Assembly: GCA_902583685.1 (NCBI GenBank)
Contig: CACHWO010000005.1
Span: forward strand, 1-37,823
Source: an uncultured Pelagibacteraceae bacterium
GTDB lineage: Bacteria; Pseudomonadota; Alphaproteobacteria; Pelagibacterales; Pelagibacteraceae
Reading direction: 5' to 3'
Length of the DNA: 37,823 bases
Below, piece after piece: positions 1 to 9,802 of the stretch. The first letter of the stretch is position 1, and each line of letters begins with the position of its first letter. The notes under the pieces were generated by a model. That model searched no databases. It was not told the DNA's origin and was given only the letters and a program-made list of their open reading frames with translations. Both the position numbers and the translations under genes were made by a program.

Positions 1-146
1 CATTCTATTGAATTTTTTCTTTTATCACAGGTTTTAATTTCAACATCTGTAAATACTTTATTTTTAAAAGATTTTTTTCTTTTTTTTAGTATAGATTTAA
101 CTCTATTAATATTAACTATATCTGTGCCAATACCAAAGATATTCAT
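1..146 (-). CDS. acpS: holo-ACP synthase, N-terminal part (runs off window edge)
   Basis: Minus-strand translation from ATG at 146: MNIFGIGTDIVNINRVKSILKKRKKSFKNKVFTDVEIKTCDKRKNSIE; the GIGTDIV start is typical of AcpS. ATGA overlap with the pdxJ stop. Confidence 0.85.
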   Translation of the reverse strand, partial: MNIFGIGTDIVNINRVKSILKKRKKSFKNKVFTDVEIKTCDKRKNSIE

Positions 147-868
147 TTTTTTAATATCTTTTTAAATTTTTTTATAGAATTATTTAAACCAATAAAAATT
201 GACTCACCAATTAAAAAATGTCCAATATTAAATTCTTTAATACCGTTTATTTTAGATAATATTTTTGCAGATGAGAAAGTTATTCCATGTCCTGCATGAA
301 CTTCTAGTCCAATATTGTTCGCCAAATCTATAGATTTTACTAATTTTTGATACTCTTTTTTAATATTTTTTTTTTCGTTTAAATATTTACAAATTTTTCC
401 TGTATGAATTTCAATGCAATCTGCATTTATTTTTTTTGCTATTTTGATCGCGTTGAAATCTGGTTCTATAAATAAGCTAGTTCTTATTTTCTTCGCTTTA
501 AGTCTTTTTATAATTTTTCTAATTATTTCTGAATTTTTTTTTAAATTTAATCCCCCTTCTGTTGTAATTTCTTTTCTTTTTTCAGGAACTATGCAAACAT
601 AATCTGGTTTGTATTTCAAAGATATATTGACCATCTCTTTGGTTGGGCCAATTTCTAAATTTAAAGGAATTTTAATTCTTTCTTTTATTTCTTTTAAATC
701 TCGATCTATTATGTGTCTTCGGTCTTCTCTTAAATGTATAGTGACAGAGTCGGCTCCATATTTTTGTACAAGTAAAGCAGCTCTCAAAGGACTTGGATAT
801 TTTTCACCTCTTGCATTTCTAACAGTGGCCACATGATCAATGTTCACTCCAAGCCTTGGGGTTTTCAT
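143..868 (-). CDS. pdxJ: pyridoxine 5'-phosphate synthase
   Basis: ORF 241 aa; LGVNIDHVATVRNARG..., HLREDRRHI and VHAGHGI motifs of PdxJ; adjacent to acpS as in many proteobacteria. Confidence 0.95.
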   Translation of the reverse strand: MKTPRLGVNIDHVATVRNARGEKYPSPLRAALLVQKYGADSVTIHLREDRRHIIDRDLKEIKERIKIPLNLEIGPTKEMVNISLKYKPDYVCIVPEKRKEITTEGGLNLKKNSEIIRKIIKRLKAKKIRTSLFIEPDFNAIKIAKKINADCIEIHTGKICKYLNEKKNIKKEYQKLVKSIDLANNIGLEVHAGHGITFSSAKILSKINGIKEFNIGHFLIGESIFIGLNNSIKKFKKILKK

Positions 869-1449
869 TATATTTTTCTACTTCCTGGTTTTATAGGTTT
901 TATTTTTTTTAAATGGTTAGGAAGATTTTCTTTTTTATATGTTCTGATTTCCATTTTTAATTGTGAGATAATTTTTTCCTTAATATTACTTTTTCCATTT
1001 GATCTATCTATTATACAAGCGTAACCAATTACTTTCGCTTGCGCTTTAATAACTAACGATGAGCATTCTAAACTAGATTTTCCAGTTGTAATAACATCCT
1101 CTATAATTAAAATTTTCTGCCCTTTTTTTAATTCAAAACCTCTACCAAGTTCAAAATTTTTATCTTTTCTCTCAGCAAATATGGTTTCTATACCTAACAA
1201 TCTACCTATCTCATAGCCAATTACTATACCGCCAATTGCTGGGGATAGGATTAGATCGATTTTTTTAAAATTCTCCTTTATTTTTTTTGAAAGAGAATTA
1301 CAAATTTTTCTAGCTTTACCTGGTTTACTTAAAAGTTGTGCACATTGAATATATTTATCGCTATGAAGACCAGACGATAAAATAAAATGCCCTTCTTGAA
1401 GTGCATTAGTTTCTTTTAAAATTTTTAATGAATCTTTGGATGAAAGCAT
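868..1449 (-). CDS. pyrE: orotate phosphoribosyltransferase
   Basis: ORF track runs to 1479 using a TTG; ATG at 1449 (MLSSKDSLKILKETNALQEGHF) is the likelier start. PRPP motif KILIIEDVITTGKS. Confidence 0.9.
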   Translation of the reverse strand: MLSSKDSLKILKETNALQEGHFILSSGLHSDKYIQCAQLLSKPGKARKICNSLSKKIKENFKKIDLILSPAIGGIVIGYEIGRLLGIETIFAERKDKNFELGRGFELKKGQKILIIEDVITTGKSSLECSSLVIKAQAKVIGYACIIDRSNGKSNIKEKIISQLKMEIRTYKKENLPNHLKKIKPIKPGSRKI

Positions 1450-3149
1450 ACTTTTTCTTTTTATGTCTAATAACTTCAAATTTTAATCCCTCTTGTTTAA
1501 TTTGACTTATCAAGTTTGTGAAGTTTTTTAAATCTTTTATTTGTAAATCAAATAAAAATTGCAAATATTCTTTTCCCCTTTTTTTTTAATTCTACATTGA
1601 TGATATTTGCCTCATTTAAGCCTATTAATGTGCTTACCTTACCTAAAATTCCAGGTTTATGGGGCAAGTCTATAGACAATGTAGTAGAATATTCTTTTTG
1701 TTCTTCTTGTTTTGATAATTTACCCTGCCAGTGCTTTCTAATCGATGCTCTAGCTTTTCCTGTTTTGCTTGATGACAACCAGTGCAAAGAAGGAGAAATA
1801 CTTTTTGATGTTATGATTTTTATCATATCTCCATTATTAAGTTTAGATTGTAAAGGCGATGGCTTACCATTGATTTCGCAATTAATTGCTGAGTCGCCTA
1901 TTTTAGTATGCACTGCGTATGCAAAATCAATTGGTGTTGCGTCTTTAGGTAATTTTATCACTGCTCCTTTTGGAGTAAAGCAGAAAACATTATCTTGGAA
2001 CATTTGAAGTTTAGTAAACTCAAAATAATGTTCTGGGCTACCACCCTTTTCTATAATTTCTACTAAATCTCTTAACCAGTCATACTCTTTCCAAGATAAC
2101 TCAGAAAATTTTTCTGAAGATTTATATTTCCAATGCGAGGCTATTCCTCTTTCAGCGAACTCATGCATTGGTTTAGTTCTTATTTGTATTTCAATTCTTT
2201 TTTTTATAGGACCAATTAAGGCTGTGTGAATTGATTTATATTGGTTTATTTTTGGTGTGGATATATAATCTTTAAACTTACCTGGTATTGCTGAATATTT
2301 GCTATGAAAAATTCCTAATGTTTTATAACAATCTTCTATTGTTTTAACGATTACTCTGAAACCAACTATATCAGTAAGTTGTTCTAATGATATTCGTTTT
2401 GATTGCATCTTTCTCCAAATTGAGAAAGGGGTTTTTTCTCTTCCTGTTATTTCTGCATCTATATTATTCTGCTTTAATATATTATTCAAATCAGAAGAAA
2501 TCTGTTTAAATGTGTCCTCTTTTTTACTTTTAATTAAAAATAATCTATCTAGAATTAATTTTCTTGCATCTCGGTTTAAAATTGAAAATGATAAATCCTC
2601 TAATTCATCCCTAATTCTATTCATTCCCATTCTGTCAGCTAAAGGAGCATATATTTCCATTGTTTCTTTTGCTTTTCTAATTCTTTTATTTTCATCTTTT
2701 GCTGTTTCTATCGTTCTCATGTTATGCAGTCTATCTGCTAACTTCACTAGTAACACTCTTATGTCTTTAGATGTTGCTAAAATAAGCTTTCTTAAATTTT
2801 CTGCTTTCGAATTTTGTAAAGCTCGCTCTTCTAAAGCAGATATCTTTGTTACTCCTTCAACTAAGTCCGCAACTTCTTTTCCAAATTCTTTTTTTACTGA
2901 ATTATAAGTAACTTTAGTATCTTCGATAGTGTCGTGTAGTAATCCTGTAGTGATGGTTGCGCTATCTAATTTTAATTCAGTTAATATGTCAGCAACAGCA
3001 ACTGGATGTATTATATATGGTTCTCCCGCATCTCTTTTTTGTGTTTTGTGTGCATTCAATGCAAAATTATAAGCTTTAGTTAGTGATGCTGGATCAAAAA
3101 ATCTATTATAAGATTTAACTTTTTTAATTAATTCTTCATTATTTAACAT
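1406..3149 (-). pseudogene. spoT: bifunctional (p)ppGpp synthetase/hydrolase (RelA/SpoT family), interrupted by an apparent frameshift near the C terminus; the uninterrupted ORF is 1548..3149
   Basis: HD domain (HPVAVADILTEL, LLHDTIEDT, KLADRLHNMRT), synthetase (FRVIVKTIEDCY, YKSIHTALIGP, EIQIRTKPMHEFAERGIASHWKYK) and TGS (VFCFTPKGAVIKLPKDATPIDFAYAVHT). Deleting one A from a 9-A run (plus 1579..1587) restores an ACT-like tail ELKKRGKEYLQFLFDLQIKDLKNFTNLISQIKQEGLKFEVIRHK ending at 1406. Confidence 0.85.
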
Positions 3150-3670
3150 ATTTGTTTTATATCATTTTCAGAGAGTTTTGTAATCTCATTATTATTTAAT
3201 TTAATATTATTGATTAAATCTTTAATGTTTTTTTTTGTTTTTGGATGAGACCAATTTGGTGATATATCCATTAATGGATACAATACAAAATTTCTATATT
3301 CTAATTTAGCGTGAGGTAATTTTAACTCAAAATTATCAAAATAATAGTTTTTTACTATTCCATTATAATCAATAATATCTAAATCGCATGTTCTAGGATC
3401 ATTCTTTTTCTTTCTTTTTCTTCCAAGTTTTTCCTCAATAGAGATTAAAAAATGCATAAGGTCAATGGGTGGAAGTTGAGTTTTTATTGAAACAACTATA
3501 TTTATAAATTTTGGATCACTTTTATTAGGTTGGGAGAATGTTTCATAAAAATTTGATTTTTTTAACAGGTTAATTCCTACTTTTTCCATCATTGAGATTG
3601 CTAAATTAATATTTTTAATTCTATTTCCAAATTTTGAACTTAAATTAGATCCGATACCTATAAAAATCAT
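3143..3670 (-). CDS. folK: 2-amino-4-hydroxy-6-hydroxymethyldihydropteridine pyrophosphokinase
   Basis: GIGSNLSSKFGNR start, IEEKLGRKRKKKNDPRTCDLDIIDYNG (HPPK signature), LPHAKLEYRNFVLYPLMDI. Confidence 0.92.
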   Translation of the reverse strand: MIFIGIGSNLSSKFGNRIKNINLAISMMEKVGINLLKKSNFYETFSQPNKSDPKFINIVVSIKTQLPPIDLMHFLISIEEKLGRKRKKKNDPRTCDLDIIDYNGIVKNYYFDNFELKLPHAKLEYRNFVLYPLMDISPNWSHPKTKKNIKDLINNIKLNNNEITKLSENDIKQIC

Positions 3671-3672
3671 AA

Positions 3673-4143
3673 TTATTTATTTTTACTTAGAATTCTTGCC
3701 TTTTCTCTATTCCAGTCTCGTTTCTTCTTAACATTTCTTTTGTCATAAAGTTTTTTTCCTTTAGAAATTGCTATTTCTACTTTGGCCTTGCCTTTTTTAA
3801 AATATATTTTTGTTGGAACAACTGTTAAACCCTCCTGATTAATTCTTCCTATAACTTTATTTATTTCTTTTTTATTTAGTAACAGCTTTCTCATATCTCT
3901 TGGGTTATGATTGTTATAACTAGATTCTTTATAATGAGGGATGTATGAGTTAAATAAATAAATCTCCCCTCTATTATCTGCGGCATAAGAGTCTGCTATA
4001 TTAGCTTTTCCATCTCTTAGTGATTTTACCTCTGATCCTTTTAGAACTATTCCTGCCTCTAACAATTCTAAAAAAAAATAATTAAATTTTGCTTTTCTAT
4101 TATTGCAAACAATTTTTATACCAATATTTCTTTTTGCCTTCAT
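3673..4143 (-). CDS. smpB: SsrA-binding protein
   Basis: 156 aa; [40 protein letters not shown] and C-terminal [23 protein letters not shown]. Confidence 0.95.
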   Translation of the reverse strand: MKAKRNIGIKIVCNNRKAKFNYFFLELLEAGIVLKGSEVKSLRDGKANIADSYAADNRGEIYLFNSYIPHYKESSYNNHNPRDMRKLLLNKKEINKVIGRINQEGLTVVPTKIYFKKGKAKVEIAISKGKKLYDKRNVKKKRDWNREKARILSKNK

Positions 4144-5028
4144 TAAAGCAAATCTGCAAACTTTAAAGCTTTTTGAATTTCCTTTTTTGTTTTTTCTGTA
4201 ACTTTTACAAGAGGAAGTCTTACTTCTTCTGATGATAAATTTAATAAACTTGCAGCATATTTTACTGGACTTGGACTGCTCTCAATAAATAATGCTTTAT
4301 GCAGTGGCATAAGTTTTTCGTTAATCTCTTTTGCTTTGGACATTGAGTCAATATTATTTTTTACTAAAGAATATTTTTGGAATTCTGAACAAAGTTTTGC
4401 TGCTATATTTGCTGTAACGGAAATACAGCCTACCCCTCCTCTAGTATTAAATTCTAAAGCAGTTCCATCCTCACCAGATAATTGGATGAACTCTGAACCC
4501 ATTTTTTTTAGTTGTTGATCAACTCTATTAAGATCAGATGTTGCATCTTTAACACCAGCGATATTTTTTAATTCGAATAATCTTGCCATGGTATCAACTG
4601 ACATATCAATAACGGATCTTGGGGGGTATATTGTATATAATAATAGGTATACCAACTTTATCATTTATTGATTTATAATGTTGATACAACCCTTCTTGTG
4701 TTGGCTTATTATAATATGGAGTCACAATTAGTAATGCATCGGCTCCACTTTTTTCTGCATGTTTTGATAGCTCTATTGCTTCCTCAGTAGAGTTTGAACC
4801 AGTTCCTGCTATAACAGGAATTTTTCCTTTACACTCTTTTACAGCTACTTCGATTACTTTTTTGTGTTCATCATTATTTAAAGTTGGGGACTCTCCAGTT
4901 GTACCTGCAGGAACTACACCGTTAGTACCGTTTTTTATATGGTATTGTATAAGGGAGGCGTATTTATCCTCATCCAGGACATTATTTTTGAATGGTGTAA
5001 TTAATGCAACGATTGAACCTTTAAACAT
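4143..5028 (-). pseudogene. dapA: 4-hydroxy-tetrahydrodipicolinate synthase, split in two frames (4606..5028 N-terminal, 4143..4664 C-terminal)
   Basis: N-terminal MFKGSIVALITPFKNN...GTTGESPTLN...; C-terminal SVIDMSVDTMARLFELKNIAGVKDAT.... Frames switch in a 6-C run (plus G-run 4621..4626); removing one C restores YNIPPRSVIDM. Confidence 0.9.
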
Positions 5029-5065
5029 AATTATCTATATAGTATTTATTCTTATTTTAAATTTT

Positions 5066-7396
5066 ATGCTTAAACATTTAATTAGTCTAGTTTTTTTATT
5101 AACAATTACCTCCTATAAGCCAATTTATGCTGATAATAAAAACATAATATTGCCTGAACCAAAGCCAAAAGGAATATTTAATTTTTCAAAAATGAAGAAT
5201 AAAAATATTTGGCCAAAAGAAAAGGAGAATTTTACAAATAATAAACCAGCAAAAAATTTAATCTTACCAAAAAATAAACCATTAAATAAAAAAATAAAAT
5301 CAATTGTAAGTAAAAATGAAATTAAATCTACTGAGGGAATGCTTCCTCAAAAAAAACCGAAAAAACAAATAATTGTTGATAATAAAATAGAAAAAGAAAA
5401 TAAAAAGTCTTTCTTGTTACCTGAAAAAAAACCAATTACATTCAAAGTGGTAGAGCAAAGGGAGGCTCCTAAATCAGAAATTTTATCTAAAAGAGACTAT
5501 ACAATAGCAAAAGAGATCTTTTCGTTAATTAAACAAAAGAAATGGAAATCAGCAATATCAGCCACAAAAAGAGTAAGAAATGACGAATTTAAAAATTTAA
5601 TTACTTGGTTGCATTTAAAAGAGAAAAGAAACACTGCGTCATTTGAAGATTATATGAAATTTATTCAATTAAATAATAATTATCCTAGAATAAATAGATT
5701 GAAATATTTAGGTGAACACAAGATTAATTTTAAAACAACATCTGAAAATACAATAATAGGTTGGTTTGACTCTGAACCGCCTTTAAGTGGTTTTGGTGAA
5801 ATCAAACTCGGTGAGTCATATATTAAGAAGGGTAAAATAGAAGAGGGTTCAAAACTTTTAAAAAAAGGATGGGTTACAGCATCTTTAAGTTCAAAAGATT
5901 TAAAATATTTAAATAGAAAATATAAAAAAATATTAAATTCATCAGATCATATTAAAAGAGCAGAATATATGGCTTGGGAAAATAAATACTGGGATTTAAA
6001 AAGAATTCTTAGATATTTGCCTAAAGACCATAGGGCTTTATATAATGCGAGACAAATTTTAATGAGTAGTTCTTATGGTGTTGATAAAGCTATAGCTGAC
6101 GTTCCAGAAAAATTTAAGAACGATATAGGTCTTAGATATAACCGGTTAAAATGGCGAAGAAGAAGAGGTAGAGTTGAGTCTTCTTTAGAAATAATTAATA
6201 CTGCTCCAAGTGACAATCAGTCTTTAGTAAGAGCTGATTTATGGTGGAAAGAAAGACAAATAATTTCTAGATCCTTGATTTATAAAAAGAAATACCAACA
6301 AGCTTACAATGTTTCTAGTAAACATTTTTTAAATAAAGATATAGAAAATCAAAGTTCCGCTTTTGCTGAGGCAGAATGGATGTCTGGATGGATAGCCCTA
6401 ACTTTTTTAAACAATGCACAATTGGCTCTAAAACATTTTAATAATTTTTATAAAAATGTTGGATACCCTATAAGTTTAGCAAGAGGGGCTTACTGGTTAG
6501 GAGTTTCACATGAAAAACTTGGAGATGAAAATTTATCAAAAAAGTATTTTAAGGAAGGATCTAAATATTTGACTACTTTTTATGGTCAACTATCATTTCA
6601 AAAGATTAATCCATTTGGAGATTTTAAATTAAAGGATGACTCTGTGTATTCAGATGATTATAAAAAAGATTTTTATAAAAATCCTTTAGTTAAACATGTG
6701 ATATTGTTAAAAGAACTTAATAAAACTAGTTTAAGTAAAGATATATTAAAGCATCTGGCTGAATTGAATGTAGATAAAGGTAGCGAAGTTTTATCTGCTG
6801 AATTAGCAACTAATATAGGTAGGTATGACTATGCAATTCAAATTTCAAAAAAAGCATCTTATGAAAAAAGATTTTATAACAAGTATAATTATCCAATAAT
6901 TGATACTCCAGAAATTATCAATGGTTTATCAATGCCATCTAAAGAAATTATTTTAGCTATAACAAGACAAGAAAGCGAATTTGATCCAAAAGCAAATAGT
7001 TATGCGGGTGCTAAAGGTATGATGCAATTGATGACCTATACTGCAAAACTTGTTTCTAAACAAATGAATGTTCCTTATAGCAAAAGTAAATTAACATCGG
7101 ATCCTGAATATAATATTAAGTTAGGAACTTTTTATTTTAATTCACTACTAAATGAATATAAAGAAATATATCCGTTTGCAATAGCAGCTTATAATGCTGG
7201 TCCAAAAAGAGTAAGATATTGGAGAAAAATCAACAATGATCCAAGCAAAAACAAAATTGACTATGTTAACTGGATCGAATTAATTAAATTTAAAGAAACT
7301 AGAAATTATGTGCAAAGAGTTATAGAAAATGCAAATGTTTATAGATATATGATTAGTAATAAACCAATTAAATTGGAAAAATATTTTGACCATTAA
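5066..7396 (+). CDS. soluble lytic murein transglycosylase
   Basis: ATG at 5066 followed by a signal-peptide-like MLKHLISLVFLLTITSYKPIYA. C-terminal SLT domain: ILAITRQESEFDPKANSYAGAKGMMQLM and FAIAAYNAGPKRV. The upstream part of the ORF track (from 4862) is antisense to dapA. Confidence 0.9.
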   Translation: MLKHLISLVFLLTITSYKPIYADNKNIILPEPKPKGIFNFSKMKNKNIWPKEKENFTNNKPAKNLILPKNKPLNKKIKSIVSKNEIKSTEGMLPQKKPKKQIIVDNKIEKENKKSFLLPEKKPITFKVVEQREAPKSEILSKRDYTIAKEIFSLIKQKKWKSAISATKRVRNDEFKNLITWLHLKEKRNTASFEDYMKFIQLNNNYPRINRLKYLGEHKINFKTTSENTIIGWFDSEPPLSGFGEIKLGESYIKKGKIEEGSKLLKKGWVTASLSSKDLKYLNRKYKKILNSSDHIKRAEYMAWENKYWDLKRILRYLPKDHRALYNARQILMSSSYGVDKAIADVPEKFKNDIGLRYNRLKWRRRRGRVESSLEIINTAPSDNQSLVRADLWWKERQIISRSLIYKKKYQQAYNVSSKHFLNKDIENQSSAFAEAEWMSGWIALTFLNNAQLALKHFNNFYKNVGYPISLARGAYWLGVSHEKLGDENLSKKYFKEGSKYLTTFYGQLSFQKINPFGDFKLKDDSVYSDDYKKDFYKNPLVKHVILLKELNKTSLSKDILKHLAELNVDKGSEVLSAELATNIGRYDYAIQISKKASYEKRFYNKYNYPIIDTPEIINGLSMPSKEIILAITRQESEFDPKANSYAGAKGMMQLMTYTAKLVSKQMNVPYSKSKLTSDPEYNIKLGTFYFNSLLNEYKEIYPFAIAAYNAGPKRVRYWRKINNDPSKNKIDYVNWIELIKFKETRNYVQRVIENANVYRYMISNKPIKLEKYFDH

Positions 7397-7398
7397 TT

Positions 7399-7493
7399 TG
7401 GCGGTGAGAGAGAGATTCGAACTCTCGGTACGACTTTTCAATCGTACGTCGGTTTAGCAAACCGATGGTTTAAACCAGCTCACCCATCTCACC
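7399..7493 (-). tRNA. tRNA-Ser(GCU), 3' CCA encoded
   Basis: Minus strand GGTGAGATGGGTGAGCTGGTTTAAACCATCGGTTTGCTAAACCGACGTACGATTGAAAAGTCGTACCGAGAGTTCGAATCTCTCTCTCACCGCCA. Acceptor GGTGAGA/TCTCACC, anticodon loop TTGCTAA, long class II variable arm (GTACGA/TCGTAC), GTTCGAATC T-loop. Confidence 0.95.
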
Positions 7494-7503
7494 TAAATTT
7501 AGA

Positions 7504-7512
7504 TTTATAACA
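7504..7512 (-). promoter_or_regulatory. candidate extended -10 promoter for tRNA-Ser
   Basis: Minus-strand TGTTATAAA about 10 nt upstream of the tRNA 5' end (extended -10-like TGnTATAAt); no convincing -35. Confidence 0.35.
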
Positions 7513-7515
7513 TTT

Positions 7516-8889
7516 TCAAAATATAAAGAAAACTTTTTTATCTTCGTTAAATGTTTTAATCATCAAGCCTCTTGCTATAAAAAGCATAATAAAGCCAAAA
7601 ATCCAATTCATTATCAGCAATCCATAAAATATATCATTATAGTAGCCTCCTAAAACTTTTATGATTAACCAAGTTATGATTAGAGGAAATAAAACCATTC
7701 TGAAAAGATTGGAATAAAATATTAAGAAGGTTTTTTTAAGTGCAGTAAATAAAGCATGAGAAATAAAAAAAACAGGATATATAGGTCCAATAAAAGCAGC
7801 AATCTTTAGATAACTTGAGCCAAATTTAATTACTTCAAGATCATTTGAGAAAATTGAAATAATTGACTCTGAGAAAATAAAAATTATTAACCCTGACACA
7901 CACATAAATATTACTCCAATAATTATCGATTTGGAGTAAACCTCTTTTATTCTCTCATATCGTCTTGCACCATAATTTTGTCCTGCTATTGATATAACAG
8001 CAGTATTTAAACCTATTACAGGTAATGAAAACAAATGTTCAAATCTTATTGCAGCACCATATCCTGCAACAGCCAGCTCACCAAAAATGTTAATAAAAGA
8101 GAGCAAAATATAACTTCCTGTTGCAACTAAAAATAATGCCATTGTTATAGGCATACATTGATTAAAAATATTTATTAAAAAATTTCTTCTTATTATAAAG
8201 TTTGAAATGTTTAATATTATTTTTAATTCCGTGTTATTAACTTTGTAGAACAAATAAATACATGCACCAAACTGAATAATTAGTGTTGATATGGCCAAAC
8301 CAGCAATTCCAAAACTAGGTATAAAAAAAAATCCAAATACAAAAATTGGGTTTAATATAATATTAAGTATGACACCAATACCTAAAACATTTCTGTATGT
8401 TTTTGTATCTCCTTGAGCATACAAAACTGAATTAAATGAAGTTAATATTAAAAAGATAATTGTTCCAAAAAAAATTATATCGGTATATTTTTTTGATAAA
8501 TCAATACTTGAGTTGCTGCTTCCCATTAACAACAAAAGATCGCTTGCAAAGTAAATACCAATAAAAGTTATGAAAATAGATAGAAAAAAAGCGTAGACTA
8601 ATGAAGAATAGGTGTAAATTGATGCCAGAATTTTATTATTTGACCCTAAAGCATTCGCTATCAAAGAATTACAGCCTGCTACAATACCAATACCAGCTGA
8701 AACAACTATAAAATATAGTGGGAAAGCTTTGGCTAAAGCTGCTAATGACTCAGGAGAAATTTTGCCTGCATAAAAGGTATCAACTAAATTAAATAATACC
8801 TGAAATAAGCTTCCCATCATAGAAGGTATTGCTATCTGTTTTAATAAAGATAAAATCGGTCTAGTAGTTAAATTAATAGTCTGTTTCAA
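7516..8889 (-). CDS. MATE family efflux transporter
   Basis: 457 aa polytopic protein; IPSMMGSLFQVLFNLVDTFYAGKISPESLAAL and duplicated 6-TM layout typical of MATE/NorM. Confidence 0.9.
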   Translation of the reverse strand: MKQTINLTTRPILSLLKQIAIPSMMGSLFQVLFNLVDTFYAGKISPESLAALAKAFPLYFIVVSAGIGIVAGCNSLIANALGSNNKILASIYTYSSLVYAFFLSIFITFIGIYFASDLLLLMGSSNSSIDLSKKYTDIIFFGTIIFLILTSFNSVLYAQGDTKTYRNVLGIGVILNIILNPIFVFGFFFIPSFGIAGLAISTLIIQFGACIYLFYKVNNTELKIILNISNFIIRRNFLINIFNQCMPITMALFLVATGSYILLSFINIFGELAVAGYGAAIRFEHLFSLPVIGLNTAVISIAGQNYGARRYERIKEVYSKSIIIGVIFMCVSGLIIFIFSESIISIFSNDLEVIKFGSSYLKIAAFIGPIYPVFFISHALFTALKKTFLIFYSNLFRMVLFPLIITWLIIKVLGGYYNDIFYGLLIMNWIFGFIMLFIARGLMIKTFNEDKKVFFIF

Positions 8890-8896
8890 TTATTCC

Positions 8897-9802
8897 TCAA
8901 TAGTATTCTTTTTGATAAGGATATTTTTTGCCTGTTTTTTTAAGTTGTAAAATTTGTTTTTGTCTCATAGCAAACCTTTTCTTTTGAAACAATGTTAATT
9001 TATCATGACACCTCGGACAGTGAATACCCTCTAAATATTTTTTTGACTTTCTTTCATTAATAGATACAGGTTTTCTACATCCACCACACATTGAGAAGGT
9101 TCCAGTTTTTAATTTGTGTTTGAGTGAAATTCTGTTATCAAAAACAAAACATTCGCCCTTCCACAAACTTTCTTTTTTACTTATTTTTTTTAAATAATTT
9201 AATATCCCTCCCTTTAATTGAAATACATTATCAAAACCCTTTTTTTTAAGGTAGAATGAAGCTTTTTCACACCTAATACCTCCTGTACAAAACATTGCAA
9301 TTTTGTTTTTTTTGTCAAATTTTTTTAAATATTTAGGAAAGTCTCTAAAATTACTAACATTAGAGTTTTCTGATCCTTTAAATGTACCAACATCGAATTC
9401 AAAAGGTTTTCTTACATCAATAATTTTTATATCTTTTTGCTTAAGAAGTTTATTCCATTCTTTTGGTTCAACAGAATTATTTAATTTATTAGCTTTTAAT
9501 AAAAGATTACCAATTGGAACAACTTCTTTTTTAATTTTAACTTTACCTTTGTGAAATGGCTGAAAATTACTTTCTGAATTATTTTCAGAGTCAAAATTTT
9601 TTATTTTACAAATTTTTTTTAGTAATTTTTTTATTTTAAGTATATTGTTTCTTTTTCCTGAAATATTTCCGTTTATTCCCTCTTTAGAGAAAATTATTGT
9701 GCCTCTTATATCATTATTTAATAGATAACTCTGAAATTTTTTTTTTAAAATTTCAAGATTATATAATCTTTTAAATTTATAAAATCCAAAAATTTGAAAC
9801 AT
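8897..9802 (-). CDS. trhO: rhodanese-domain tRNA uridine 5-hydroxylase (YceA/TrhO family)
   Basis: IIFSKEGINGNISG, rhodanese IIDVRKPFEFDVGTFKGSEN and MFCTGGIRCEKASFYLKKKGF, C-terminal CGGCRKP...CPRCH. Confidence 0.88.
   Translation of the reverse strand: MFQIFGFYKFKRLYNLEILKKKFQSYLLNNDIRGTIIFSKEGINGNISGKRNNILKIKKLLKKICKIKNFDSENNSESNFQPFHKGKVKIKKEVVPIGNLLLKANKLNNSVEPKEWNKLLKQKDIKIIDVRKPFEFDVGTFKGSENSNVSNFRDFPKYLKKFDKKNKIAMFCTGGIRCEKASFYLKKKGFDNVFQLKGGILNYLKKISKKESLWKGECFVFDNRISLKHKLKTGTFSMCGGCRKPVSINERKSKKYLEGIHCPRCHDKLTLFQKKRFAMRQKQILQLKKTGKKYPYQKEYY

Noticed and set aside
414-1024. Plus-strand ORFs of 62-75 aa antisense to pdxJ/pyrE
   Set aside because: Phe/Ile/Leu-rich shadow ORFs opposite well-supported genes; no independent signal.
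1597-2907. Plus-strand ORFs of 131-136 aa antisense to spoT
   Set aside because: Complete overlap with conserved SpoT domains on the minus strand; typical shadow frames of AT-rich genes.
4862-5065. N-terminal part of the 844-aa ORF upstream of the transglycosylase
   Set aside because: Antisense to dapA; a proper signal peptide starts at ATG 5066.
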